Counted from the first letter of the stretch, positions 11,762 through 24,772 are shown. The stretch is DNA of 64,000 bases from Anarhynchus alexandrinus (GCA_008711295.1 VUYV01000608.1:227757-291756), one strand, 5' to 3'. Program-made: numbers and translations. The notes: generated by a model not told the origin, from the sequence alone.

Positions 11762-14543
11762 GTATGTATTGCACTAGTTATTTATAAATGCGCATTTTTG
11801 GCGCAAACCATAGAAAGTATGTCACACTTTCTCTTTCAATTTTATCCCTGCTATTTCTGGAGACTTAATATTACTTAATTTTGTTTTGTACTTTATCGCT
11901 TGAAATCATAGTAATAATTGAAATTGGGCTAGCAAAGAAATACTTCTGCTCAGTGTTTTCCCATTAAGATTATTGCACTGTACACAATGTAGGGTTTTTA
12001 TAGTAATTTCTTGAAAGTGAGCAAGGTCTGGTTTGCTTGATTTTTGTCCTCCAAAATATGTCTTTTAGTATTTGACAAATAGCAGCTTTATGGAATTTGC
12101 TGATTTAGTTGATCTGCTTCAGGATGCATACGGTGCTTTGATAATTTCAGGTTAGTTGGTATTTCCTCACAGAAAGAGTTATTGTGTGTGTTGGTTTAAC
12201 ATGACAAAATGTATGTGGTCTTCCTTTTCACAAGATCTGGACTTAGTGTTAGATTTGGAGGCACTCCTTTTAATTGATCATTTAAAGGTGGTATTATCTT
12301 AGCTTTTTTAAAATACCACTTAAAATTAAATTACTGTTTGTGTTTAGAAATATTAGAAAGTCTATCCTTACACTTTAAAAAAGAATTAAATGAGATTTAT
12401 TGTACTGTTGTAACAGAACGGCTTTTCATTGTAGGTGTTAGCACATTTATTTAGGCTGACAGACTGTGTTAAAGGGAGTTATTGCTCAAGTCACGCATTC
12501 CTATATGTAATAGTCTATCGTACTTGTGTGCTATAGTTCATAGTTTGGCTTGTAAGAGCCAGTGATATTAAACCATCAGCACAAAGGGAGAATACAGTGA
12601 CAGTACTGATAGCTTATGACACTGGAACCTGAAAGAATTAAAGTACTTTGAACAATGTTGGTCTTAAAATAATAAGGATAAAAATTGGAACTGGTTGGGA
12701 AGGTTCTTGAAGCGTTTGGGAAGGAGTAGCCCAGAAAGAGAAGGGAGTTAAGAATTGAGGAAAAAGAAGGAAGCAGGAAGATAAAGCTGTTGTTTGGTGC
12801 AGAGAGGGATGCAGATTGTTTGGCCCACAAGGAAATGAACTATGACTGTCTCAGTTATTTTGTTAAGTCGAAGGGCAGGGGAGTGTGGTCAGTATCTAAG
12901 AATAACTTTGATTTGTTTTTAACCTTCTCTTGCTGCAGGAGCTGTAACTGTAATGCTGGAACTTTTCTGACGTGCTAACGGTTAGCTTGTCCGCCTTAGT
13001 GTTGTGTTATATTTTGATATGTAATGTGTGTATATCTGAAGCTTTGGTTACAGGGTTTTTTTTACTGTGTGCATACGTGGGAATCTGCTTACTTTGAAAC
13101 AAGGCAGACTTGAAGAGGTAGCTTACCTTTTGCATAGGTAGGGCTGAGTGATCAATCAAGCTATTTAATTTGATCTCTCCTATAAAGGTTGCATCATTCT
13201 TCCAGTAACTGGAGGTTTATTGCAGTGATCATTTCCTGCATCCTTTGCAAAATGCATATTACCATTTTTCTAGACCAAGCTAGATTCTTCCCCATGCCCC
13301 TTTAACACTTGAGAGATTGTGTTGTTGTCCACACATGTAAGGATGTCTAAATGGCATTAGTAATAATCTTTCAAGATATCAAACGTGTCTTGTTCTTATA
13401 TCTTTCAATAACAGCAACATTTTTCACCAGCTGTTCATTTTGGGTAAATGGACTTGGAGCTGAAAAAAAACTGTAGAAATATCATATGTACATTTAATAA
13501 GGGTTGTTACTCTTGGGCTGTTTCAGGTTTCTTTTAATATTTGCTTTTATTCTTTAATTTGGTGTATGTTGCTTAGTGTTTTAAAATATCTTAAACTTTT
13601 AAAATATATTTAATACTTTCATGTTTTGGGGTTTTGGTTCATTTTCAGGATTTGGTATTTTATTTTTTCATTATGCTTCATTATGTTTAAAGATCACAAG
13701 AATGTCTTGGAACAACTGAGTTGCAAGAGCTTTTATCTGCTGTTCAGCTTGTAATTTTGATGATAGTTGCCAGTAGTGTATGTTGCTGACAGCTTGTTGA
13801 CAACCAGTATGTTAACATCTCAAAATGATTTGTGTCAATGTTTTGCTCAAAATTCTATTTGTAATCTTGTTCCCTTGCAGCTTAAGTGTCATTAGCTTTC
13901 CTGGTTGTTATTTTTATGAAAATTCCTAAGACCAAAATTCTACTAGTCTGAAGGTGTATGGTAAACCTGTATGAAGATCTTTGAGAGGTAGATTGAATCA
14001 ATTTTAGGGTCTTCTGCCCATTTGACTAAAAGATTTTTATTGATTTTTGCCCGATTTAGAAACCATAATGTACTGCTGGTGTTTCCCCTTTATCAAAAAT
14101 AAATATTAACTTTGTTCAGCGCTATCAACTTTAACCACTGTTTCCCTGCTTTTGCACACTGTTGTATGATGGTGAAGGGCTTCTGTTGTGAAACCATCCC
14201 ACAAAAAGCCTGAGTCTGTCCAATGACATGAACAGGTTTTCTGTTGGATCCCAAAGTACTCTGTACTGTATTACTCTGTACTGCAAGGTGAGTAACTTGG
14301 TATGAGTAAGCAATGTGGATACATCTTACTGCTGTGGGTTCTCAGACATTAGCATGTTGCTGGGGATGCACTGCCATGCAGCATGGTTAAAGGTGGTTGG
14401 TTGTTTTCAGTTGTGGTTATAGTCTCCTAATCTGTATACTATTGCAGAATTTTTCTTTTTAAGCTGCTAAATTTGAATCTTGTTTGTTTTAAAATGTTTT
14501 TCATTTTTTTCATTATTTTTGACATTTTGTTGGTGATTTTTAG
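11762..14543 (+). other. DLG1: DLG1 intron before the proline-rich cassette
   Basis: The 2.8 kb run from the candidate exon's GTATGT donor to the TTTTTAG acceptor at 14543 is AT-rich, with no recognised repeat or exon. Short open frames on both strands (for example 12576-12830 and 14131-14313, both minus) show no family signature. Confidence 0.75.
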
Positions 14544-14642
14544 CCCACAGAAGCTGTTCCTTCCTCGTCTCCCATTGTCCCTGTGATCCCTGTCCCACCA
14601 GTCCCTGCTGAGACCGCTGTCATCCCATCCACCATACCACAG
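14544..14642 (+). CDS. DLG1: DLG1 proline-rich cassette exon (PTEAV exon)
   Basis: This 99-base exon encodes 33 residues, starting PTEAVPSSSPIVPVIPVPP and ending STIPQ. Both ends are in phase 0, so it can be skipped without shifting the frame. In mammalian SAP97 the equivalent proline-rich segment lies between the N-terminal L27 region and PDZ1 and is alternatively spliced; proline-rich sequence of this kind can bind SH3 domains. The acceptor is a good pyrimidine tract ending TTTTTAG, but the donor is CAG followed by GTTTTT, well below consensus, which fits regulated inclusion. Avian residues differ from the mammalian ones I recall at several positions while keeping the proline spacing. Identity is near certain; inclusion level in any tissue cannot be read from DNA. 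Confidence 0.95.
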
Positions 14643-17600
14643 GTTTTTATTGTTTTGGGGTTTTTTGTTAAATTTGTTCAACTTTTAATTTATTTCATTG
14701 CTTTGTTTAAATTGACACTTTGGTACTCTTACACCCAAGTTTGAGATGAACTGTGAAATAGCTGAATTAATAATACACTGGAGTTTCATCCTAATTTTTG
14801 TTTGTTTTATAGCAGCTTTTAGTCCATTTTAAATATCTATATTTTCATATGTAAGTATATTAGTAAGTTGTGAAATAGCTAAAGAAAGAAACCCCAAAAG
14901 AATGGAAAGAAGCAATAGGAGATTTTGTGTTCTCACATAATAGTTTTCGAGCCATTTCACCCTTACTAAAGTGCTATTGTTTGATTTATTCATTTATAGA
15001 AAATAGTTGTATCATCTCATATACAAGTACTTAATAGATGTCTTTCATTGATAGTGCTTCCATGACATTTCTTCTGTTCTCCAGCCATTTGTTGGTATCA
15101 GTGTGCTTGGGGCATTTGGGATACAAAAGGGTTTTTTACTCCCTCTATTCCTAACACAGTTGACTCATGGAATGTACTTCCCTTCTGGACTTTCATCTTT
15201 TAGGTCACATAATGTCAACACACAAAAAAAACCCAAAAAACCCTGTCAAGACAAGTTGAAAGCAGTAAACATGAGTCAACATTAATATCTTGCATATAAC
15301 TTGGAATATTTGACCACAGCATGGCAAGCTGTGGAATAATTTAGGTTAGGTAGCAGTTATGTTTTCACATGTTGAGTGGCATTCTACTTCTATTTTTTAA
15401 GGTCTGCTTTCTAGCTACACAGCTAAATTTGCAATAGGTGGTTATCTTTTTTTTTCTCTGCTACATTGTTAAATTTTACATAATCCAATAATTATCAGAA
15501 GTTTTTATAGTTGGCTGTTTTATAGTGCAATTACTAGTGGATGTATGTTTACACAAATCTGCCACTTGGACTTTTCCCAATGGGCAGATCGGAGATTTGA
15601 TTAGTTTCAGCACTGTTTCCTCCTTATAGAGGCATTCTGCCCACATCAGGATTTGAGGCAGGCAAACTAGTGCGACCAGTGGATTTCTGCTGTCTGCCTT
15701 GGTGGATAAAGATAACTGAGTTTCCAGTAGTATTTACTTTCAGGGAATTGCCAGTAAATATAATTTAAAGTAAAGTAATTAGTGCTATGTATTTATATTT
15801 TCTTTGACTGCCATTGCTGTGTTAATGTCCATTGATGATGCTGGATTACAAGCAGAAGAGTAAGAACAGAGTGGTCTGTGCTTTTGTCTTCTGAGCATAT
15901 GTAAATGTCTGCAGGCGTTCGCTATATAATTCTGCATCATTTGTGATTCTAAGCAATTAGAAAATACCACAGAAAGTTATACTCCACTTTGGATTTGGCA
16001 GATGTATTTTTGTGCGATAGATACAGCTGTCTATTTTGTTAGTTACTTTACCCCTTAGGCAAGCCCTTAGTCTGCTTGTAAACAAACTTGTCAAATGGCT
16101 CTTAAATATTTGAACAAGCCCTGGCACAGAAGCTTGAAAGCGTTAGGTAATTTGGAGAACTCTTGCATGACAGACTGAAATACCAGATCTTCTTTCCAGA
16201 AACATTTGATGTTTTGAGTTAGAAGTTGCCATGTGTCTTTGCAGTGTCGGGCGTACCTTTGGAATGCCTGGCTCAAAGCTTTTCTCCTTCCTGCTTGGGA
16301 AGGATGGTAAATTATTGCTTCTTGATGGAGAATTGAGATAAATGCAGAAGGAGCATTAGGAACAAACACTTAACTTATGGAAGGTGTTCTGCATCTGTTG
16401 GCTAATTTGTGTCTCAAACATGCTGTTCACATAGAAACCTCACCTACTAATAGCAATTAGCTTTTTTTAAGACATTAAAAGAAGAACACTTGTCAGCCTC
16501 AAGAAAAAGATTCATGGGAAACCAGCTTTCACTGTCTCTGCTTTTGTTGAATATACTTGGATATTACAGAATGTTAATATTAAATAAAAATAAATTCCAA
16601 AATTGAGTAACACATAAAGAACGTAACTCAACTTTCAGAATTAATCCTTGCTTTATTTTCTATTTATAAATTGAAAGTCCTTGCATTGATGATACACCAA
16701 TATAAAATAAATGTATGTATGCTAATCTCTTGTAGATCCAGTGGAGATTAGACTACTAATGCCTTGTATTCAGTCAGGTTCTTTTTAATACAATGTATTG
16801 TTTTGTTTTTCTTAATATTGTGTTAATTGTAAAGCTCTTTCAGGGATGGTGATGCATAATTTAATTGATTGGCATTTTTAATACAGGATCTTCTTTTTAA
16901 TTTAATCTTATTTTAATAGAACTTGCACTTGAATGAGAAGCAGAAATTGGAATGTAACTTAACGTCAGGAAATGGTTGTGAGAGCTAGCATTGTTTTGGC
17001 AGAGATTTTTATCATGACACTAGAAACTAGTACTTGATTTCTGGACTGCATAAAGTAGACCCATGCTTCTGAGAGAATTGCTGGGTGAAAAAGGGGTTTG
17101 ATGGCATGTTGACAGTCATAAGTGTCATCCTTTTTGTTTCCTTTTTTTTAAATAGTCTAAACTCTTAACTTGCGTAGATACCACCTGATTTTAGTACTTA
17201 GAAATTAGGCCTGTATCATTTAATAACAGCAACCTGATACCAGGTTGATGACTGTTGTCTAGTGATGGTAGATTATTCATCTCAGTCTTTTGTGAGGAAC
17301 TTCTGAGTCATCACTTACTTCCCAGCTCTTGGAGGCTTTTAAAAATCATGAATTCTTCAGAAGTATGTTGTCATGGTAATGAAACTAAAATGCAATGTAT
17401 GAATAGGTTAATTTAATTGTCATATTTTTGTAGATCTTAAGCTTATCTTTGAATGAGTTTAATACTAGCATTAATATTGCCACCTCTTAAGCTGTCCTAA
17501 ATTTATTTCCACACACGTGTAAGAAATTTAAAAAAAAAAAGGTCTTAATTTTAAAGATAACGGAATTTATACGTATGAAAAAATCTCAGCTTTGTTAAAG

Positions 17601-17974
17601 CAGTAAGGAGATTGACTTTTTGTGTCATTGAGTTTGTAGGTCCCATTGAAGTCAGTACATCAACAGTATTTGGAGTCTGGAATATATCTGCACACTTTAT
17701 TTTTTTTGTTGTTGTTTTTAGAGCAGGCTAGATGCTACCGATTTTAAAGACAGGTAATTGATACAAAAATAGGAAATCTATTTATTTGGAAGTATTTCAG
17801 ATAAATACCACCAGTCTGTATGGATTTTCTTTCAGTTGAAACCAAATTTTTCACAGAAAAATTCTCAAGAACATCAGAGAGTAAAAGTGTTAGCTTATTC
17901 TACCAGTTCCTGGCTAGCAAAAATGCTGTATTATTTCATATTTCTATAACAATAATCTGAGTGCTTATGGCTTA

Positions 17975-19202
17975 TCATAGAATGGTTTAGGTTGGAAAGG
18001 ACCTTGAAGATCATCGAGTTCCAACCCCCCTGGCATAGGCAGGGACACCTCCCACTAGACCAGGCTGCCCAAGGCCACGTCCAGCCTGGCCTTGAACACC
18101 TCCAGGGATGGGGCCTCAACAACCTCTCTGGGCAACCTGTTCCAGTGCCCTACCACCCTCAAAGTGAAAAACTTCTTCCTAATGTTCAATCTAAACCTGC
18201 CCTCTTCCAGTTTCAAGCCATTCCCCCTCGTCCTATCGCTACATGCCCTAGTAAAAAGTCCTTCCCCAGCTCTCCTGTAGGCCCCCTTTAGGTACTGGAA
18301 GGCCGCAATAAGATCTCCCCGGAGCCTTCTCTTCTCCAGGCTGAACAGCTCCAACTCTTTCAGCTTCTCCTTATGGGAGAGGTGCTTCAGCCTTTGGATC
18401 ATCCTCGTGGCTCTCCTCTGGACATGCTCCAGCAGGTCCATGTCCTTCTTATGTTGGGGACTCCAGAGCTGGATGCAGTACTCCAGGTGGGGTCTCACGA
18501 GAGTGGAGTAGAGGGGCAGAATCACCTCCCTCGCCCTGCTGGCCACACTTCTTTTGATGCAGCCCAGGATGCGGTTGGCCTTCTGGGCTGCGATTGCACA
18601 TTGCTGGCTCATGTTGAGCTTCTCGTCGATCAGCACACCCAGGTCCTTCTCCTCAGGGCTGCTCTCCAGCCATTCCCCGCCCAGCCTGTATTTGTGCTTA
18701 GGACCTTGCACTTGGCCTTGTGGAACTGCATGAGGTTGGCTTGGGCCCACCTCTCCAGCCTGTCCAGGTCCCTCTGGATGGCGTCCCTCTTGATGGCATC
18801 CCTCCCCTCCAGCGTGTCTACCTCTCCAAACAGCTTGATATCATTGGCAAACTTGTTGAGGGTGCACTCGACCCCACTGTCAATGTTGCCAACAAAGATG
18901 TTGAACAGTACAGGTCCCAGTACCGACCCCTGAGGAATGCCACTTGTCACTGGTCTCCACTTAGACATTGAGCCGTTGACCGCAACTCTTTGAGTGCGAC
19001 CGTCCAGCCAGTTCTTTATCCATCGAGTGGTCCATTTGTCGAATCCATGTCTCTTCAATTTAGAGACCAGGATATTGTGTGGGACAGTGCCAAATGCCTT
19101 GCACAAATCCAAGTAGATGACATGAGTTAATCTTCCCTTGTCCACCGCCGCTGTGGCCCCTTCATAGAAGGCCACCAAATTCGTCAGGCATGATCTGCCC
19201 TA
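17975..19202 (-). mobile_element. CR1 LINE, 5'-truncated, 3' part of ORF2 plus 3' UTR
   Basis: A chicken-repeat-1 non-LTR retrotransposon lies antisense to DLG1. Its 3' end is at the left: the reverse complement of TCATAGAATGG at 17975 is the CR1 terminal ATTCTATGA-type repeat, here in about one copy. On the minus strand the reverse-transcriptase part can be read from about 19178, including [15 protein letters not shown], and the C-terminal part of ORF2 ends at a stop at 18055-18057. The element is cut off on its 5' side near 19202, as usual for CR1. GC content is well above the surrounding intron. No clear target-site duplication was seen, which is normal for CR1. Confidence 0.95.
18055..19178 (-). 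pseudogene. CR1 ORF2 reverse-transcriptase remnant, inactive
   Basis: Minus-strand remnant of the CR1 polymerase protein. From 19178 one frame carries the RT motifs: [12 protein letters not shown] (motif A), [14 protein letters not shown] (motif B) and KFANDIKL (motif C). The motif C box normally reads FADD; here the first catalytic aspartate is asparagine (codon at 18843-18845), and motif A has glycine where CR1 normally has KAFD. Near 18700 the frame is lost and the C-terminal part continues in another frame, from about 18695 to the stop at 18055-18057 (ends VALGSLV). Comparison with the usual CR1 arrangement suggests a small deletion of roughly 20 bases there. The endonuclease and N-terminal RT parts are missing through 5' truncation. 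The copy cannot be autonomous. Confidence 0.9.
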
Positions 19203-19768
19203 TGAATCCATAACAATTTTCTGATGGAAGCACATGTTGCTATGTGGTAGATGAATGTCTGCTGTGGATTTGCTTTCATAAGTCAGTTCCGTAAATTCTT
19301 TCTTCCATAAGTTTGCATTTCTGTAAGTTTCCCTTCTGCAATTTGAAGAGGGGGTGGGGAGGAGTAGTCTTCCTGGTAGGAAGAAAGAGGAATCAAGTCC
19401 ACCAAAACTTGTTTTTGAGATATGGGCTGGTATCTAGCAGCTTCTGGATGTTGTATCACAAATTACTAGGATAGCTGACATGTCAAATGATAGCGTGATT
19501 CAGTTTTTCTTTTGAAAAATAAGATAATAAGTTATGGAACTTGTATATAAAATATGAGCTCAGAGTTTTGAAGAGTGTGACTTTGTGTCATGAAAGCACT
19601 TCATTCAGGGTAGAAATAAGTGTTTCAAAATGTGAATTTTTGAGATTCTCAAGCTGAGACTACCTTTTAACAGAACTTTGAGAAACACAGCAAAATAAAT
19701 GTTGTTTAATTATCATCAGCATTATTTTCTCTTATGCAGTATAATTTTCTTTTATTCTTTTGTTAAAG

Positions 19769-19822
19769 GCAAATCCCCCTCCAGTGCTGGTGAATACAGA
19801 TTCTTTGGACACTCCAACATAC
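19769..19822 (+). CDS. DLG1: DLG1 linker exon (ANPPPVLVNTDSLDTPTY)
   Basis: This 54-base exon encodes 18 residues joining the proline-rich cassette to PDZ1. It is phase 0 at both ends, with acceptor TTAAAG and donor GTAAGC. The motif PPPVLVNTDSL is shared in related form by DLG2 and DLG4 (PxxVNTDTL), marking the conserved segment just before the first PDZ domain. One aspartate (SLDTP) differs from the glutamate I recall in mammals. Because it is in phase 0 at both ends, the exon is compatible with either inclusion or skipping of the upstream cassette. Confidence 0.96.
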
Positions 19823-22648
19823 GTAAGCCTACGTTTGCTTTCAATTACAACTTTAAATAATGTTTTCTGTATGTAGTTGTGTAGGTGTGTTACTGATTAA
19901 GAAAGCCTATTTCACCTCTGCTGGTGCATGATTTCATCAGCTGTGTTTAAATAGCTGTTTTGTGAAGAAAAAAAAAAAGTTGTAGATTGCAGGTGGAGGG
20001 TTCTGTGTGACAGTGCAAAACACAGTTATTGGAACACTGAACTGCAACTTCAGAGAACAATCTGTTTCAACTGTGTAGGCAGATGCTTTAATATTTAATG
20101 TGCCATTTCCGTCGCACTTCTCATAAAAACACTTCTTAATGCAGTGGCTATACTTAAGATTTTAGTGCTCCAAATGTTCATAAAAGTGGAAACATAAAGG
20201 TAGTAAGTGTAGTTATGTGGCAGCTAAAACTTGTGTTTGGAAGTGTTTGTTTTCTGATAGGAATACCACTGGCAGATAGAAACTTCAGAGGCTTTGGAAT
20301 GTGAGTTAGTTTGGCATAGGTTTCAGGTCTGAATTTTCCACCTGTGTCTTCTTCCTACAGTTACTTATATCCCACTTGCTTGTCATTTTCCTGAAAAGTG
20401 TTAATGCCTGTACTAATTGCTTTACGTTGTGTTTATTCTAGGTACTGGTATTAGCAAGTAAAGAGTAAGTCTTGTCATTGTGAAAAGCATTCATATCTTA
20501 ACAACGTTGCTAGAAAGGAGCTGTAACAGCTCAATGCAGACAAAAGTGTCAATTAACAGTTTAAGCAGAAGACAAAAGATTAGTACAGTGACATAACTGG
20601 CTCAAAAATGAGTCCCGAGTGCAATAATGATGCCTCTGACTAAAAGATCACAGCAATAGGCTGCAGTGTGTGGCCCTTTTATTGATGGTGGCACAGATAG
20701 GGTTTGGAAAAGCATATCGAAGGTGAGGTGTCTTCCTGCACACACCAACTAAACCAAGATGAAAAGTGATTAATAAATATGTATTCATGTTTCAGAAGGC
20801 CCCATCTGATAGATGTGTGTTGGAGGATAGTAGATAGTAGAAACAGGAAGAGAAAATAGTATTATTAGAACAAACTGGCACTCAAAATAATAAGCTATCT
20901 AAATTATTAATTTGCAGTGAATGTAAAAAAACCAAGCCTGTAACTATCTGTAACGTAACATACTCTGTAAACATTTAAAAATTATTAAAATTATTACGTT
21001 ATTAAAAAATTAAATTATTTTTAAAAAGCCACATACTGATCAGTTATCATGAACCATTTCCCAGGTACTGTAATACTAGATGACTGTTTCAGTTAGCACA
21101 TGTTGTCATTCTTGTAGATAATAGCTCAAGGACTAAGCTAACATAAAAACTTCTTGATCACAGTGGCTTCTTTTGTGTTGGTGAAGTAATAGATACAGTT
21201 TCATGTATTCAGAAGGTCAAGACCTCTTCCCTTTTTAATAGAGAAATATCACGTGTTAAAACCACAGTATCTTTTCCACTGAACAAAATACTAAGGACTT
21301 ACTATTTTTGAGGTACTGTGCAAAGAGAAAGTTGATAATCTGTTATATCTGGAATGGACATGGGTTCTGTGGTATTAAGGAGAGATATAATTAATGATTG
21401 AGGGAAAAACTGTAGTGAGGGATAAATGAGCTTGATATTAGACAACCTGTGAAAGTTGTGGTATCTCCAGCTTTTGGAGCTTTTAAATATGTTAAATATA
21501 TTATAAACAAATTATGTAGATGTGATCTTAATTTTGTTTGGGGTTAATTAAAGTCCCTTTTTTTATTCTCTGCTAGAAAACTACAGGTTTTATAATGCTT
21601 TCTGCTATACACATATTTTGTATCTTTATAAAATCTTGAATAGTATGTTAAGAGTACAGAAGACTACCAGATACAGAATATTTTAAGAATAGACAAGATG
21701 CTTTGTAAAATAATAGTATAAATGTTATTTCTTACCTTGTAAAATATTTAATCCAAAAAGGCTTGAAATAGGGGATTGCCTGCAGCTGTGTATTGTATGT
21801 GCTGTTGTAGGTATCTGTGGAGGAGAGAATTAGAGTTCCAAGATATATTAGTAAATGAAAAAAAAAAAAACCAAACCCAAAACTTAATGATACTTTTCTA
21901 TTAAATGTGGTTAAGAATTTTATGTTTAACTTTCTTCACTTAATTTATATGTTTGTTACTTCTGTTATTTGATTCTGTCCTAGTTCTGTAGGCAGCAAAG
22001 AATGTGGGTGTCATTTCTAACTTGAGGATGACAAAGCTTACTTGTAGCATTTCGATTTTTCAGCTAGCTTTATATAATATTCTTCTAAACTCTTCCTCTG
22101 GTTTTGGTCCGGTTTTAATTTGTTGATGCTGAGTATATATGTAACATGATAAATAATAATATAAACAGTTATTAAATGTTGCTTTAGAAGGGTCTTACTC
22201 ATTTCTAGCGAGAAATGGTGTGAAGCATCAGTCTTTGATTTTTCTCTGCTCTGTGAGGAGCAACAGTTTGAAAATACTGCTCTGTTCTTCTATACAATTT
22301 CTTCTCTACCTCATAACCCCTTCATTTTTTTCTCAGTTTCAACTCACTATATGGCCGGAGGAACATCTGAGGATCTCAAGAACATTTTTTTTTTTTTCTA
22401 TCAATCAGATGCAGAGGGCCTCTGTTCTACAGTATCTGTGTCGAACAGTCTGCTCTCTGAAATCTTAACTTTTAAACTCATACAAAAAGAATGTCTGATT
22501 CATGTGCAGAGTAGTGTGAAAATCACACATCCCCTCTGAGCTCAGTGGTCACTGAATCAGCTGAGATTTGACGGGAGTGGACTGTCAGCTGAGCAAACTG
22601 TTGTATGAAGTGTAAAATTCTCTGTAAGTCTCTCTTCTTTCTTTATAG
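19823..22648 (+). other. DLG1: DLG1 intron
   Basis: This 2.8 kb intron between the linker exons is strongly AT-rich, especially 20930-21030, where A/T runs dominate. No exon, RNA gene or interspersed repeat was recognised. Short open frames around 22220-22540 are T-rich and look like chance. Confidence 0.9.
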
Positions 22649-22699
22649 GTCAATGGCACGGATGCAGATTATGAGTATGAAGAAATTACTCTTGAAAGG
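22649..22699 (+). CDS. DLG1: DLG1 exon entering PDZ1 (VNGTDADYEYEEITLER)
   Basis: This 51-base exon encodes 17 residues, phase 0 at both ends, acceptor TTTATAG and donor GTAACA. EYEEITLER is the first beta strand of PDZ1, immediately before the GNSGLGF carboxylate-binding loop encoded by the next exon. The acidic stretch DADYEYEE is characteristic of DLG1; DLG2 has an EIEYEFEE version. The sequence matches mammalian SAP97 as I recall it. Confidence 0.97.
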
Positions 22700-23294
22700 G
22701 TAACATGCGAAATGTCTTTCTGTACTCTGTTTTAGATGGGATTTATGATACTTCAATATGAAAAAGTTAACCTCTTGGTACTGCTAAATGGCAATCCAAA
22801 ACAATCCTTACTGTGGGCATTTTTTTGGTTGTTTTTTTTTTTTAATGTAGATTATATTTAACCTAAAGAAAAAAAATACACCCAGTTGCTGGAGCAAGAA
22901 TAGAAATTTTTACTAATATCCTTGACCATTAAGAGTAAAACAGCGGAAGGATCTTCCTGAGACATACTGCATTTAATGGTATTATCTAGACTTGTAGAGA
23001 CTAATAACAGAAATTATGATTTAATTTCCTATATTGCCTTTTATGATAGGCTTTTATTTATACCATTAAGCTTTTATCTAGTTTATCAAGTTCACCTGAA
23101 TGAGGAAGCTGTGGGGTTGGAAATGTATCTTACAGTTACACAATGACTTATCTTCTCTTTCTATGAAAATAAGTATTATTACATGGTTATATGTAGTGTA
23201 CTGCTTAAAGTGTCATTGAATATTTTTTATCAGTGAAAATTATATAAATTTGGTTCTATATTGAATGCGTATTTTTTTTCCTCTCTACCTTTAG
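22700..23294 (+). other. DLG1: DLG1 intron
   Basis: This 0.6 kb intron has a T-rich tract around 22820-22845 and an AT-rich end leading into the acceptor CTCTCTACCTTTAG. Nothing else was seen. Confidence 0.9.
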
Positions 23295-23419
23295 GGAAAT
23301 TCAGGACTTGGCTTTAGCATTGCAGGTGGTACAGACAACCCACATATTGGGGATGATTCAAGTATTTTCATTACAAAAATCATAGCTGGGGGTGCAGCTG
23401 CACAGGATGGAAGATTACG
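23295..23419 (+). CDS. DLG1: DLG1 PDZ1, first part
   Basis: This 125-base exon starts in phase 0 and ends after two bases of an arginine codon. It encodes [19 protein letters not shown] and continues to QDGRL. GLGF is the carboxylate-binding loop that receives the C-terminus of partner proteins such as ion channels and receptors. Strands beta-A to beta-D of the domain are covered. Acceptor CTTTAG, donor GTATGA. The residue [10 protein letters not shown] has alanine where I recall threonine in mammals (ITGG). Confidence 0.97.
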
Positions 23420-24772
23420 GTATGATGGCTTTCTGTGTTGGGTTGCTAAATGTTCATTATTTTATTTTCAAACCAGGACAGAACACTTTCTGTTACTTTT
23501 TGGTAGTTCTATCATGCTATGTTACATTTTAAATAAGTTTGTCTTACAGAAATATTTTGCAAATAATGAAAAATGTTTGAGTGGACCAATTTTTTTTCCC
23601 AACCAGTAAAATCTGCAGTTAAGTGAACTTTATCTTTTCTATTCAGTGGTATAAATTTATTATACCATATGTTCTTTAGTCCTTTATTCAATATATAAAG
23701 GAAAAGCTTAGATAGGTTGGATAGGTAGCTCTTGGTTATCCATGTGCAGATTTTCTGATCTGTAAGATAATTGAGCTTAATAACAACCCTCTTTTGATGC
23801 TTGTTATAATTTTGTGTCTTAATTTTTCAAAGATACCACACATCTTGAAAAGCCATATTTTTTGTTTAAATTAATAAAGTACTCCTCCAGTATATACCCC
23901 ATTTTCTTATTTAATTGTGGACTGATACTACTACTTAACTCCTAGTAAGGAAGAGTTGGCATATTATTAGATGGTAGGAAATGATATTTGCAACTTCCTT
24001 TGAAGTCTACTGTTAGAAGTCAATAACAAATTGCATTAATGAATTATTTTTCTAAGCCAGAGCAGTGTAAGTGTACTCCTGTATCACTGTGGAAAAAACT
24101 CACATCTGATTGTAGGACCAGCTTTTTTTTCTCTTTTGTTGTCAAGAACTTGCCCTGTCATTTTTAGTGCAAATGCCTAATACCTTACAGTTTTAAGTCC
24201 TAATAAGCTTATTTCAAGGCTTCCTTTTAGCTTGTTGGCCATTGTCAGAGGTACATCTGGCAGAATGTGGTGACAGGTGGGTCAGGCATTGTACTTAGTG
24301 TAATGAGAGCTCAGTGTTACTACAGCAACATGTTAAATGGAGTGGAAGGCCAGCACTTAAACAGCTTGTGAAAAGCAGGGATGGAGGTTGACTTGTTCAT
24401 GTCATGGCTTAAAACTAGCGTGTTCTTATTGTGTGCCTCCTAGTTTCAGAATTTTTTAGTTCTTTCCTATAGCTGTAAATAAAAGATAGTTTGTACAGAG
24501 CTCTGTTCGAAATAATGTTTAAATGAAACACACATAAGATGGTGTATATGTGCAATATATTGCCTTTAAATGTTTTGTAGTGATCCTTATTTTGTTTTTA
24601 AGCATTAATAATTGAATTTAGAGTATTGTCTTGAATCAATATAATTTTGAAGCAAAATCTAGGTAACAATGTGTTAACATGTAAGTTAGTGTATTGTAGA
24701 TAAAATATTAGGCTCCTAAGGTGTCCAGTCTGCTATAACACAACAGCTGAACATGAATGTTGCTGTCTCTAG
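23420..24772 (+). other. DLG1: DLG1 intron inside PDZ1
   Basis: The 1.35 kb intron splits PDZ1 at a phase-2 position. It is AT-rich, with no recognised repeat or further exon. Confidence 0.9.

Larger units (their letters stand above)
14643..19768 (+). other. DLG1: DLG1 intron containing a CR1 LINE
   Basis: This 5.1 kb intron runs from the weak GTTTTT donor to the GTTAAAG acceptor at 19768. Its only recognised content is the antisense CR1 fragment at 17975-19202. The remainder is AT-rich sequence with A and T runs and no supported exon. Confidence 0.9.

Noticed and set aside
11762..11878. Continuation of the 11.4 kb open frame past the donor
   Set aside because: The sequence after the GTATGT donor becomes AT-rich and hydrophobic, as expected for intron read-through, although a short unspliced form cannot be excluded.
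18373..18971. Long + strand open frames of 186 and 83 codons
   Set aside because: They are antisense shadows of the CR1 reverse-transcriptase region, whose coding strand is minus.
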